From positions 1 through 64,000 of the forward strand of contig USRX01000004.1 in assembly GCA_900557275.1 (NCBI GenBank): a DNA stretch of 64,000 bases, written 5' to 3'. Below the pieces are notes generated by a model. That model saw nothing but the letters and a program-made list of their open reading frames with translations, searched no databases and was not told where the DNA came from. The DNA is from an uncultured Roseburia sp. Its GTDB lineage: Bacteria > Bacillota_A > Clostridia > Lachnospirales > Lachnospiraceae. Below, in pieces: positions 18,770 to 29,176 of the stretch (positions within the stretch are counted from its first letter, which is position 1; each line of letters opens with the position of its first letter). Made by a program: the position numbers and the translations under genes.

Positions 18770-20455
18770 ATGTCACAGAAAGACGATAAAACTGTAGAAA
18801 ATATGAAACAGGGACAGACAGTTACAAATAATGACAACAATGCAGAAAAAAAAGCTGCAGATATGATAGATAGCGATTTACAGGAAGTGAAAAAAGAGTC
18901 AGGAAGTGAAGAACTTTCTGATAATAATTCTGTATTAAATAGAGAAGTTGTTCAGACAGAAGCGGAAGAGCAGGAAGAAAACGATATTGTTAAAGAGACA
19001 GAACCAGAAAACGGGTCGGAGGCAGAGGAAATTATCGAGCCAGACATATCTGCTGAAAATGAAAAAGAGGATGCAGATGAGTTGGGCGATCTTGTCTTTG
19101 TAGATGAAAAATCTGTGCGGGAACGTTCCAAGCTGGTAAAAGTACCGATAGCACAGCATAAAGATGTAAAAAAGAAAAAAACAAAACGCCGTGCGGCGGA
19201 TACAATGGAAATCCAGAAAGAAAAATCCATTGCATATATGAAACGTAATATTACATTTATTGGAATCGGTATTCTGGTGGTAATCGTTGTTGTCGCAGCG
19301 ATTGTGACTGGAGTGAAAAAATATCAGGGCAAGAAGCATGATGCACCGGCAATTTCTGTGTCAGACAGTGAGATAACTGCAAGTGAAGATAAAGAGATCA
19401 ATGAACTGATGAAATCTTATTTCAACGCATATGCAGACAATGATACAGAAACACTTGATCAGATTGCAAAACCACTCACAGATAGAGAGAAAGAATATAT
19501 CAAGATCTACAGTGAGTATGTAGAGAAATATGAAAATATTGTGTGCTATACGTCTAAAGGTGCGCAGGATGGTTCTAATCTGGTAGCGGTATATTATGAA
19601 ATCAAGTTTGACAAGATACGTAAGACAGCTCCGGGAATGATGTTCTTCTATGTGTCAACCGGAAGCGATGGCAAAAAATATATTGATAATGCATACAGCC
19701 CATATAATACAACGTATCAGGAGACTGAGACAGATGCAGCGATCACTGCGCTGATGGCGCAGTTCCAGGCGGACAGTGGTATTGTATCTTTGACAGAAGA
19801 GATACAGAAACGATATGATGAAGCAATCACAGCAGATGATTCCTTAAAGACGATGTTGGAGACTACCCTTCCGGATGCTATTGCACAGTGGAGTCAGGTT
19901 GGAGAACAGCAGGAAGATCAGAACAGTGACCAGACGCAGCAGGATCAGGCACAACAGGATCAGATACAGCAAGATCAGCAGCAGGCGCAACAGGATCAGG
20001 CACAGCAGGATCAACAGCAGCAACAGGTAACAGAAACCCCGGCCAGCGGCATGGTATATGCAACGGATCTGATCAATATCCGTCAGTATGCGACAACGGA
20101 TTCAATGGCGATCGGATCTGCAGCATATGGATCAGAAATGACCCGTCTTGCAGTTACTTCGGATGGATGGACGAAAATCCAGACAGGAAATCTGGTGGGA
20201 TATGTTCGAAATGATATGATCTCAGATCAGAAACCGGCATCGCAGGCAGGACAGCCTACCCCGGGACAGAGCATTTATCTGCAGGATACGATCAATATCC
20301 GTGAAAGCATGAGTGAAACTTCCACCCGTCTTGCAGTAGCTTATTCAGGAGAGACTGCTGTTGTTGCCGAGGTATATCCGGAAGGCTGGTGCAAAGTCAA
20401 TGTCAACGGCATTGTTGGATATGTACGGACCGATGTGCTTGCGGGAGCAATGTAG
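18770..20455 (+). CDS. Membrane-anchored protein with two SH3 domains
   Basis: A 561-residue protein. Residues 1-155 are acidic and cytoplasmic. One membrane helix follows (about 156-180, NITFIGIGILVVIVVVAAIV), giving an N-in orientation. An extracytoplasmic domain of about 170 residues (MKSYFNAYADNDTETLDQIAKPL) resembles NTF2-like folds. A Gln/Asp-rich linker (about residues 381-425) leads to two bacterial SH3 repeats: DLINIRQYATTDS to GYVRNDMI, and DTINIRESMSETS to GYVRTDVL. SH3b domains usually bind peptidoglycan. The gene follows the tRNA and ends with a strong terminator. The precise role is unknown. Confidence 0.8.
   Translation: MSQKDDKTVENMKQGQTVTNNDNNAEKKAADMIDSDLQEVKKESGSEELSDNNSVLNREVVQTEAEEQEENDIVKETEPENGSEAEEIIEPDISAENEKEDADELGDLVFVDEKSVRERSKLVKVPIAQHKDVKKKKTKRRAADTMEIQKEKSIAYMKRNITFIGIGILVVIVVVAAIVTGVKKYQGKKHDAPAISVSDSEITASEDKEINELMKSYFNAYADNDTETLDQIAKPLTDREKEYIKIYSEYVEKYENIVCYTSKGAQDGSNLVAVYYEIKFDKIRKTAPGMMFFYVSTGSDGKKYIDNAYSPYNTTYQETETDAAITALMAQFQADSGIVSLTEEIQKRYDEAITADDSLKTMLETTLPDAIAQWSQVGEQQEDQNSDQTQQDQAQQDQIQQDQQQAQQDQAQQDQQQQQVTETPASGMVYATDLINIRQYATTDSMAIGSAAYGSEMTRLAVTSDGWTKIQTGNLVGYVRNDMISDQKPASQAGQPTPGQSIYLQDTINIRESMSETSTRLAVAYSGETAVVAEVYPEGWCKVNVNGIVGYVRTDVLAGAM
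19915..20026 (+). repeat. Degenerate in-frame CAG/GAT repeat encoding QQDQ units
   Basis: Irregular repeats of CAGCAGGATCAGGC-like units encode a Q/D-rich spacer (QQDQAQQDQIQQDQ...) between the extracytoplasmic domain and the SH3 pair. Such tracts tend to change length between strains. Confidence 0.8.
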
Positions 20456-20487
20456 GAATATAATGGTTGTCAGATGACGCTGGGAAG

Positions 20488-20521
20488 CAGACGTAAACAT
20501 TTTTTGTTTACGTCTGTTTTT
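20488..20521 (+). terminator. Intrinsic terminator
   Basis: Perfect 11-bp stem CAGACGTAAAC / GTTTACGTCTG with a 7-base loop, then TTTTT. Confidence 0.9.
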
Positions 20522-20682
20522 GAGTGAAAACATTGTTAAAATATAGGAAAAACTGTAAAATAGATTTGAAAAAATTACACATACTGATAGTACCGCGGCA
20601 GAAAGAGGTGTTCTGGGTAGGAAAAGTTTTCTGGAATTCAGATGGCATCTGCTGAATAATAAGACCGGTAAGGGAGATCAGT

Positions 20683-21204
20683 ATGAATCAGTGGCAGGAA
20701 ATAAAAGTGCTGGGCAAAATCTGCAAAGCGACGGAAGAACAGAGAGAACGGATCAGTGAGGTGTTGGCGGAGCTTACGGAAGAAGATCTGTGTGAAGAAC
20801 TGAATGTAATGCTCTGCAAGAGCGGAGTCATGGAACGAAAAGCAAAGAAACGCCTTGGGGAGAATAATATAACAAAGATGGGGTGTATTTTTGATTCCTT
20901 TGGTAATGATTATCTTTCACAGGAGAAATTTCATAAAGAAAGAACGGACAGACGTCTGGAAAAATCAGTATTACTGTCATTGGAATATGCGTATGATGAT
21001 AAATCTGCCGAAGATAGAATACAAAATCCAGAGCAGCGTTTTCTGATAAAAGAAATTTTTTCTCAGAAACAGATGACAGAACAGATAAAATATACGTTGC
21101 ATGAGAATCGGAATGCCGGGATATTTGCTTCTGAAATGGCAAAGGAATGGATTGACTTGCAGGAAGATTTTCTGTACAAACTGCAACAATATATGGTAGA
21201 ATAA
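20683..21204 (+). CDS. Hypothetical protein
   Basis: A 173-residue, highly charged, mainly helical protein that I do not recognise. It begins MNQWQEIKVLGKICKATEEQ and has no membrane segment or signal peptide. AAGGGAGATCAGT precedes the ATG. It is separated by 57 bases from the downstream pseudouridine synthase gene and may be co-transcribed with it. Function unknown. Confidence 0.6.
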   Translation: MNQWQEIKVLGKICKATEEQRERISEVLAELTEEDLCEELNVMLCKSGVMERKAKKRLGENNITKMGCIFDSFGNDYLSQEKFHKERTDRRLEKSVLLSLEYAYDDKSAEDRIQNPEQRFLIKEIFSQKQMTEQIKYTLHENRNAGIFASEMAKEWIDLQEDFLYKLQQYMVE

Positions 21205-21261
21205 ATTTTTATGAATAGAAGTTTTTCGGGAGGATAACTGATTAAAAAAGAGAGGTCAGAC

Positions 21262-22038
21262 ATGGAAATAAAAGAACAGAACGGTGTTCGTATTAATAAA
21301 TATCTCAGTGAGGCAGGTGTTTGTTCCAGAAGGGAAGCCGATCGTCAGGTAGAAGCCGGAAATGTTATGATTGACGGTAGAACGGCACAGATGGGAGACC
21401 GGATCCTGCCGGGACAGAAGGTGCAGTTTTGCGGGAAACCGGTAATACAGGAAGAAGAGAAGATATTGCTGGCTTTTTATAAACCTACGGGAATTGTCTG
21501 TACGACAGAAAAACGGGAAAAAAATAACATTGTGGATTATATCGGATATAAAAAACGTATCTATCCGGTAGGACGTCTGGATAAAGATTCTGAAGGTTTG
21601 ATCCTTATGACAAATCAGGGAGAACTGGTCAATAAGATCATGCGTGCCGGAAATTATCATGAGAAAAAATATATCGTAACGGTCAATCAGGATCTGACAG
21701 AGGAATTTCTGAAAGGAATGGCAGGCGGCGTATATCTGGAAGAACTGGATGTGACGACACGGAAGTGTCAGGTAAAGAAGCTGGGAAGAAGAAAATTTCA
21801 AATCATTCTGACGCAGGGGTATAACCGTCAGATCCGCAGGATGTGTGAGGCGTTTGGGTATCGGGTTGTGTATCTGAAACGGACACAGATTATGAATATC
21901 GTATTGGGTGATCTGAAACCTGGACAGTATCGTAAAGTGACCGGGGAAGAATATGCAAAACTGATGAAATTGACCAGACATTCATCACAGACAACGGTTA
22001 TTTCCAGAGATAGAAAAATTGACCAGAGAATAGATTAA
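21262..22038 (+). CDS. rluF: 23S rRNA pseudouridine synthase, RluF/RluB family
   Basis: A 258-residue protein with an N-terminal S4 RNA-binding domain (RINKYLSEAGVCSRREAD) and a pseudouridine synthase domain with the catalytic Asp in GRLDKDSEGL. The C-terminal segment QGYNRQIRRMCEAFGYRVVYLKRTQIMNI matches the RluF subgroup best, which modifies U2604 in E. coli 23S rRNA; RluB-type specificity cannot be excluded. It starts behind AGAGGTCAGAC. Confidence 0.88.
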   Translation: MEIKEQNGVRINKYLSEAGVCSRREADRQVEAGNVMIDGRTAQMGDRILPGQKVQFCGKPVIQEEEKILLAFYKPTGIVCTTEKREKNNIVDYIGYKKRIYPVGRLDKDSEGLILMTNQGELVNKIMRAGNYHEKKYIVTVNQDLTEEFLKGMAGGVYLEELDVTTRKCQVKKLGRRKFQIILTQGYNRQIRRMCEAFGYRVVYLKRTQIMNIVLGDLKPGQYRKVTGEEYAKLMKLTRHSSQTTVISRDRKIDQRID

Positions 22039-22091
22039 AAGATATATAGTCATGGCTATTTATATTGGCTGCAGAAATGAGATTTGCGTGA

Positions 22092-24191
<2,100 letters not shown>

Positions 24192-24319
24192 TAATATGAG
24201 GAGAGCAAAAGAGTCAATATGCCTGCATGATTGACTAACATTAAATATGATTGTAAGCTGATTTTGTTCATAATAAAAAATGATTACAGAGTAGGTTAAA
24301 ACTGAAAGCCAGAAGAAAT

Positions 24320-25795
24320 ATGGGTAAATGGTTTGGGAAAAAAGAAGATGGCGCTTTGAAACGGCTATTAACTGTTATGTTGAAAATCGGACTGATCGGA
24401 TTTGGCGGAGGGACAGCCCTGATTCCGGTCATTGAGGAGGAAGCCGTAGAACGCAATCATCTGGTAGACGAAAATGAATTTAATAAAGATGTGATCGTAG
24501 CAAATATTACACCGGGAGCACTTCCGGTTGAGATTGCGGCAAATATCGGTCGTTCTGCACTGGGAATACCGGGAATGCTGTTGGCGGCAACCTGTATGGC
24601 ATTGCCGGGCGCATTGCTCACGGTTTTTATTGTTGCCCTGATCTATGAAAGTGCAGAGATGGTACTGTGGCAGATCATGTTTGCTTCGGTAGGGGTAACG
24701 GCTTATATCATTTTTATGCTGGGAGATTATGCAAAGGGTACTTATCGTGAATGCAGGATAAACAGGAATGCAAAAAGCGGTATGTTTTTTATGCTCATCG
24801 TATTTTGGGTAACCAGTGGAAAAGAAGTAATCCACCTTTTGGGGCTGGAGATGACGCCGGTTTTTGATGTTTCTATTATTCAGGTGCTGGCTGTGGCATT
24901 TTTTGTAATCTTTTTTACCCGGGGAGAAAAGAAGAAACGCCGGATCATTATAGCAGCGGCAATATCGATTCTTTATATGCTTTGTGTGGGTAAAGCGCAT
25001 GTGATCTCCAGCAGTTGGATCAGAGGGATTTTACAGCTTCTGATGATTGGTCTCTCCATCTGGGGATTGTCAGGGAGCATTGGCGTAAAGCCCGTATTTT
25101 CTTTTAAGTCGTTTAAAAAATTACTGAAAGAAGAATGTGCATGGTTTTTGTTTTTGTTCCTGCTGTCCCTTCCGGCATTGTTTTTTTGCCGCCAGGCATT
25201 TGTTTTTATTGGAAAGGGATTGTTATCTGTCGTACTTTCCTTTGGCGGCGGTGATGCGTATCTCGCAATTGCAGACGGTATGTTTGTCAGTACGGACATG
25301 ATCGGATATTCAGAGTTTTATCATGCCATCGTGGCAGCAGCAAATGCACTTCCGGGATCGATTCTCTGCAAAGTGCTGGCTGGTATCGGATATGTCATCG
25401 GGTATGGCGAACAGTATCCGGTTATATCCGGATTTTCCGTTGCATTGTGTGGATTTGCATGCAGTGTGGCTGCGTCCGGCGGAACCGTATCAGCGGTTAC
25501 ATATGTATATGAACGATTTGAAAAACTGGATATTTTTCAGCTCATCAAGATTTATATACGGCCGATTGTGGCAGGACTGCTTTTGAGCGTAGGGGTATCT
25601 ATGCTGGATCAGAACCTGCAGATCGCCAGAGATATGAGCTGGCCGGTTATGCCGGTGCTTATTTTGACGGCAGCATTATTTGGACTGAACATGTGGTGGA
25701 AACGACGGAGACGGTTGCGTCCGATCTTTCGGGTGCTGATCTCTGCAGCCATTTCTCTGGCGGTGTGCAATGGATTTTGCATTGCCTTTGCATAA
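24320..25795 (+). CDS. Chromate transporter (CHR family), fused two-domain form
   Basis: A 491-residue membrane protein with two homologous CHR halves. The first has IGLIGFGGGTALIPVIEEEAV and ITPGALPVEIAANIG; the second has SFGGGDAYLAIADGMFV and ANALPGSILCKVLAGIGY. About ten to twelve hydrophobic helices are visible. The family exports chromate in characterised cases, but the substrate of gut Firmicute members is not established. The ribosome site is weak (AGAAGAAAT). Confidence 0.85.
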   Translation: MGKWFGKKEDGALKRLLTVMLKIGLIGFGGGTALIPVIEEEAVERNHLVDENEFNKDVIVANITPGALPVEIAANIGRSALGIPGMLLAATCMALPGALLTVFIVALIYESAEMVLWQIMFASVGVTAYIIFMLGDYAKGTYRECRINRNAKSGMFFMLIVFWVTSGKEVIHLLGLEMTPVFDVSIIQVLAVAFFVIFFTRGEKKKRRIIIAAAISILYMLCVGKAHVISSSWIRGILQLLMIGLSIWGLSGSIGVKPVFSFKSFKKLLKEECAWFLFLFLLSLPALFFCRQAFVFIGKGLLSVVLSFGGGDAYLAIADGMFVSTDMIGYSEFYHAIVAAANALPGSILCKVLAGIGYVIGYGEQYPVISGFSVALCGFACSVAASGGTVSAVTYVYERFEKLDIFQLIKIYIRPIVAGLLLSVGVSMLDQNLQIARDMSWPVMPVLILTAALFGLNMWWKRRRRLRPIFRVLISAAISLAVCNGFCIAFA

Positions 25796-25800
25796 TAAGC

Positions 25801-25829
25801 TTTTCAAATATGTACAAGTTTGGTATACT
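25801..25829 (+). promoter_or_regulatory. Putative promoter of the Asp23-nusB run
   Basis: An extended -10 TGGTATACT (25821-25829), with TTTTCA 17 bases upstream of its core as a weak -35. Confidence 0.4.
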
Positions 25830-25875
25830 AGAACTTAATAAATGGAAATTTATTTGTAAAATTGGAGGTAGCATT

Positions 25876-26253
25876 GTGGCTGAAGATAGAAAAGGATATA
25901 AGATCAGAGAAGATCAACTTGGCGAGATTCAGGTTGCGGACGAGGTAGTTGCTATCGTGGCAGGTCTTGCCGCTACAGAGGTAGAGGGCGTAAGCTCCAT
26001 GGCAGGAAATATTACAAATGATATTGTAAGCCGTCTTGGCATGAAAAACCTGTCCAAGGGCGTTCGGATCGCAATGGAAGACGGAAACGTGATCGTCAGT
26101 GTAGCACTGAATATTGCATATGGATACTCTATTCCGGAAGTATCACAGAAGGTACAGGAAAAAGTAAAAAATGCCATTGAGACAATGACGGGACTTACTG
26201 TTGCGGGCGTAAATGTGCGCATTGCAGAAGTAGATATGAAAACAGAAAAATAA
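25876..26253 (+). CDS. Asp23/Gls24 family protein (YqhY-like)
   Basis: A 125-residue Asp23-family protein: GEIQVADEVVAIVAGLAATEVEGVSSMAG, followed by KGVRIAMEDGNVIVSVALNIAYGYSIPEV and the C-terminal GLTVAGVNVRIAEVD. Location directly before nusB matches B. subtilis yqhY, which affects acetyl-CoA carboxylase and cell-envelope homeostasis. The start is GTG at 25876 with TTGGAGGT 7 bases upstream; the longer open frame runs back into the transporter gene and is not used. Confidence 0.88.
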   Translation: MAEDRKGYKIREDQLGEIQVADEVVAIVAGLAATEVEGVSSMAGNITNDIVSRLGMKNLSKGVRIAMEDGNVIVSVALNIAYGYSIPEVSQKVQEKVKNAIETMTGLTVAGVNVRIAEVDMKTEK

Positions 26254-26329
26254 TAAATATGCGTTTCTGGAATTTTTTGAAAGAGGACTATAGATTTCAG
26301 AGGCACATGTAAGATCCTGGGAGGAAAGT

Positions 26330-26725
26330 ATGAGTCGTAGAGAAATCAGGGAACAGATTTTTAATATGCTGTTTCGTGTTGAATTTTATGCTCAGGAGGA
26401 CTTGACAGAACAGTATGAGCTGTTCGCTGAAGATCTGCCGGAGATCCGTCCGGCGGACCTGGAGTACATTGAAAATAAAATAAAAAAAATCGAAGAAGTT
26501 CTTGAGGATATTGACACGGCAGTAAATGCAGTTGCAGAAAAATGGAAAACCAGCCGTATGGGCAAAGTAGAATTAACAGTTATCCGTCTTGCGGTATATG
26601 AGATGCGTTACGAAGAGGATATTCCGGTATCTGTAGCCATCAATGAAGCAGTGGAACTGGCAAAAAAATTCGGTGGAGATGAATCTTCACGGTTTGTAAA
26701 CGGAATACTGGCAAAACTGGCATGA
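26330..26725 (+). CDS. nusB: Transcription antitermination factor NusB
   Basis: An RNA-binding helical protein that acts with NusE (S10) in rRNA antitermination. The 131-residue product begins SRREIREQIFNMLFRVEFY and contains KTSRMGKVELTVIRLAVYEM, IPVSVAINEAVELAKKFGGDESSRFVNGIL, the family signature. The last bases overlap the xseA start (ATGA), implying coupling. Confidence 0.93.
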   Translation: MSRREIREQIFNMLFRVEFYAQEDLTEQYELFAEDLPEIRPADLEYIENKIKKIEEVLEDIDTAVNAVAEKWKTSRMGKVELTVIRLAVYEMRYEEDIPVSVAINEAVELAKKFGGDESSRFVNGILAKLA

Positions 26726-27951
26726 TGAAAAATGTTTATTCGGTAGGTCAGGTCAATGCATATATCAAAAATATGTTTGCACAGGACTTCATGATGAAAC
26801 ATATATATGTCCGGGGCGAGGTATCGAATTGTAAATATCATTCTTCCGGGCATATTTATTTTACACTAAAAGACGGAACAGGAACCCTTGGTGCCGTTAT
26901 GTTTTCCAGTTATCGAAAAAACGGACTGGATTTTCGGATGAAAGAGGGAGATACGGTTGTCGTTCTCGGCGCAGTGCGTGTATATGAACGTGACGGCAAA
27001 TATCAGCTTTATGCGGAAGAGATCCTGTTAGAAGGCGCAGGTCTTTTGTACCAGCGTTTTATGAAGCTGAAAGAAGAACTGGAAGAGATGGGCATGTTTG
27101 CACTGGAGTATAAACAGCCCATTCCGAAGTATGCGAAACGCATCGGTGTAGTTACTGCTCCTACAGGGGCGGCAGTGAGAGATATTCAGAGCATTGCAGC
27201 CAGAAGAAATCCGTTTGTGCAGCTGATCCTGTATCCGGCCCAGGTGCAGGGAGACGGTGCGACAGAGAGTATTATTAACGGACTGCATGTGATGGAACAG
27301 CTGCAGGTAGATGTGATCATTGTAGGTCGAGGCGGCGGTTCCATTGAAGACCTGTGGGCATTTAATGAAGAAAGTGTTGCCCGTGCAATCTTTGAATGTC
27401 CGATTCCGGTTATCTCAGCCGTGGGACATGAGACAGATACGACGATTGCTGATTATGTGGCAGATCTGCGTGCACCGACACCTTCGGCTGCAGCCGAACT
27501 TGCCGTTTTTGATATTCGTTCCATAACAGACTGGCTTGTCAGCTGTCAGATGAAGCTGAACCGTCAGATGGGCAGTTATCTGGATCGAAATCGTCATCGC
27601 TATGAGCAGTACCAGACAAAATTGCAGTTGTACAGTCCACAGCAGCGCCTGACGGAAAAACGGCAGTTTTGTGCAGATGCGCAGGAACGTATGCAATATG
27701 CCATGGAACGGCTGCTGACAAAGAACAGACATCGTTTGGAACGTTGCGTGCTGAAGCTGGATGCATTGTCGCCATTGAAAAAAATCAGCGACGGTTGTGG
27801 ACTGATCGCAGATGAAAGCGGAAAACGTGTAGATTCTGTGACACAGGTGCATCCGGAGGACGTTGTGCAGATTCGCCTTCGTGACGGTAAGATCCGGGCG
27901 AAGGTAGAAGATGTGGCTGTGATTGAGAGCAATGAAAAGGATGGCTGTTAG
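26722..27951 (+). CDS. xseA: Exodeoxyribonuclease VII large subunit
   Basis: The large subunit of the single-strand-specific exonuclease VII. The 409-residue protein has an N-terminal OB domain (YVRGEVSNCKYHSSGHIYFTLKD), the catalytic core with VVTAPTGAAVRDI, VDVIIVGRGGGSIEDLWAFNEE, ISAVGHETDTTIADYVADLRAPTPSAAAEL, and a C-terminal coiled coil. It overlaps nusB by 4 bases and is followed by the small subunit. Confidence 0.95.
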   Translation: MMKNVYSVGQVNAYIKNMFAQDFMMKHIYVRGEVSNCKYHSSGHIYFTLKDGTGTLGAVMFSSYRKNGLDFRMKEGDTVVVLGAVRVYERDGKYQLYAEEILLEGAGLLYQRFMKLKEELEEMGMFALEYKQPIPKYAKRIGVVTAPTGAAVRDIQSIAARRNPFVQLILYPAQVQGDGATESIINGLHVMEQLQVDVIIVGRGGGSIEDLWAFNEESVARAIFECPIPVISAVGHETDTTIADYVADLRAPTPSAAAELAVFDIRSITDWLVSCQMKLNRQMGSYLDRNRHRYEQYQTKLQLYSPQQRLTEKRQFCADAQERMQYAMERLLTKNRHRLERCVLKLDALSPLKKISDGCGLIADESGKRVDSVTQVHPEDVVQIRLRDGKIRAKVEDVAVIESNEKDGC

Positions 27952-28041
27952 GTTGTTGAATGTTTTAGATGGAGATATTTTGTTATCCGGAAATGATTAC
28001 TAGAACAGGAAATCTTTGATGCAGATTTTAGTGGAGAACAG

Positions 28042-28275
28042 ATGGAAGAAAACAGAGAAAAAGATGCAGTGCAGGAGACTTCTCTGGAAGAGGCTTTTGC
28101 ACAGCTGGAACAGATCATAAATACGATGGAACAGGCTGAACTGCCGTTGGAGGATGCATTTTCACTTTATGAGCAAGGATTGAAAAAACTGAAGCTCTGT
28201 AATGAAAAGCTGGATCTGGTGGAGAAAAAAATGCAGGTTCTGGGAAACAACGGCGAATTGATGGAGTTTGAATAA
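28042..28275 (+). CDS. xseB: Exodeoxyribonuclease VII small subunit
   Basis: The 77-residue small subunit: SLEEAFAQLEQIINTMEQAELPLEDAFSLYEQGLKKLKLCNEKLDLVEKK is the family helical hairpin, split here only by reading. It starts behind GTGGAGAACAG and ends one base before the ispA ATG. Confidence 0.93.
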   Translation: MEENREKDAVQETSLEEAFAQLEQIINTMEQAELPLEDAFSLYEQGLKKLKLCNEKLDLVEKKMQVLGNNGELMEFE

Positions 28276-28276
28276 C

Positions 28277-29164
28277 ATGGATATCAGACAGGAAATAAAA
28301 GAACGGACCGGACAGATCGAGGAGATTCTGAAAAAATATCTTCCTGCAGAGGAAGGCTGGCAGAAAACTGTTATTGAAGCGATGAATTACAGCTTTACAG
28401 CAGGCGGCAAACGTTTACGTCCGATGCTGATGTTGGAAACATATCGGATGTTCGGTGGAAAATCAGAAATCATCGAGCCTTTTATGGCTGCCATTGAGAT
28501 GATACACACATATTCCCTGATCCACGATGATCTTCCGGCGATGGATGATGATGAGTATCGGAGAGGCAGGAAGACTACACATGTAGTATACGGGGAAGCG
28601 ATGGCGATCCTTGCAGGAGACGGACTTTTGAACCTTGCCTATGAAACGGCTGTCTCTGCGGTTGTGAAAAGCGAGGGAAATATCTATGCAGTCCGCGCTC
28701 TGGACATCCTGGCAAAAAGTGCAGGAATCTATGGTATGGTGGGCGGCCAGACGGTAGATGTGGAAAATGACGGCGTTCCCCTGAAACAGGAGCAACTGGA
28801 TTTTATTTACCGGTTAAAAACCGGCGCACTGATCCAGGCGGCCATGCATATGGGTGCTGTTCTTGCGGGAGCTACCAAAAATGAACAGGATGCGATCTGT
28901 CAGATCGCATCAAATATAGGCCTTGCTTTTCAAATCCAGGATGATATTCTGGATGTGACTGGTACGCTGGAAGAAATTGGAAAGCCGGTGGGGAGCGATG
29001 AAAAGAACGAAAAGACGACCTATGTTACTCTGGAAGGCCTCAAGAAGGCACAGTCTGATGTAGAACGTCTGACAGAAGAATCCGTGGAACTGATGCAGGG
29101 GTTGGTGGTTAAGAATGAATTTCTTACAGAATTGCTGCAATATCTGGTTCATCGGAAAAAATAA
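28277..29164 (+). CDS. ispA: Short-chain polyprenyl diphosphate synthase
   Basis: Makes geranyl/farnesyl diphosphate from IPP and DMAPP. The 295-residue protein has the first Asp-rich motif LIHDDLPAMDDDEYRRG, the GGKRLRPML segment and the second Asp-rich motif AFQIQDDILD. The small residues before the first motif fit a farnesyl rather than long-chain product, which is inference. The ATG at 28277 is preferred to a TTG at 28268; GGAG lies 10 bases upstream, inside xseB. Confidence 0.92.
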   Translation: MDIRQEIKERTGQIEEILKKYLPAEEGWQKTVIEAMNYSFTAGGKRLRPMLMLETYRMFGGKSEIIEPFMAAIEMIHTYSLIHDDLPAMDDDEYRRGRKTTHVVYGEAMAILAGDGLLNLAYETAVSAVVKSEGNIYAVRALDILAKSAGIYGMVGGQTVDVENDGVPLKQEQLDFIYRLKTGALIQAAMHMGAVLAGATKNEQDAICQIASNIGLAFQIQDDILDVTGTLEEIGKPVGSDEKNEKTTYVTLEGLKKAQSDVERLTEESVELMQGLVVKNEFLTELLQYLVHRKK

Positions 29165-29176
29165 AGGAAACATAAT

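Noticed and set aside
20589..20600. TAGTACCGCGGC, resembling the T-box core GGNACCGCG
   Set aside because: The preceding bases do not match the core, there is no specifier stem or terminator, and the downstream gene is not an amino-acid or synthetase gene.
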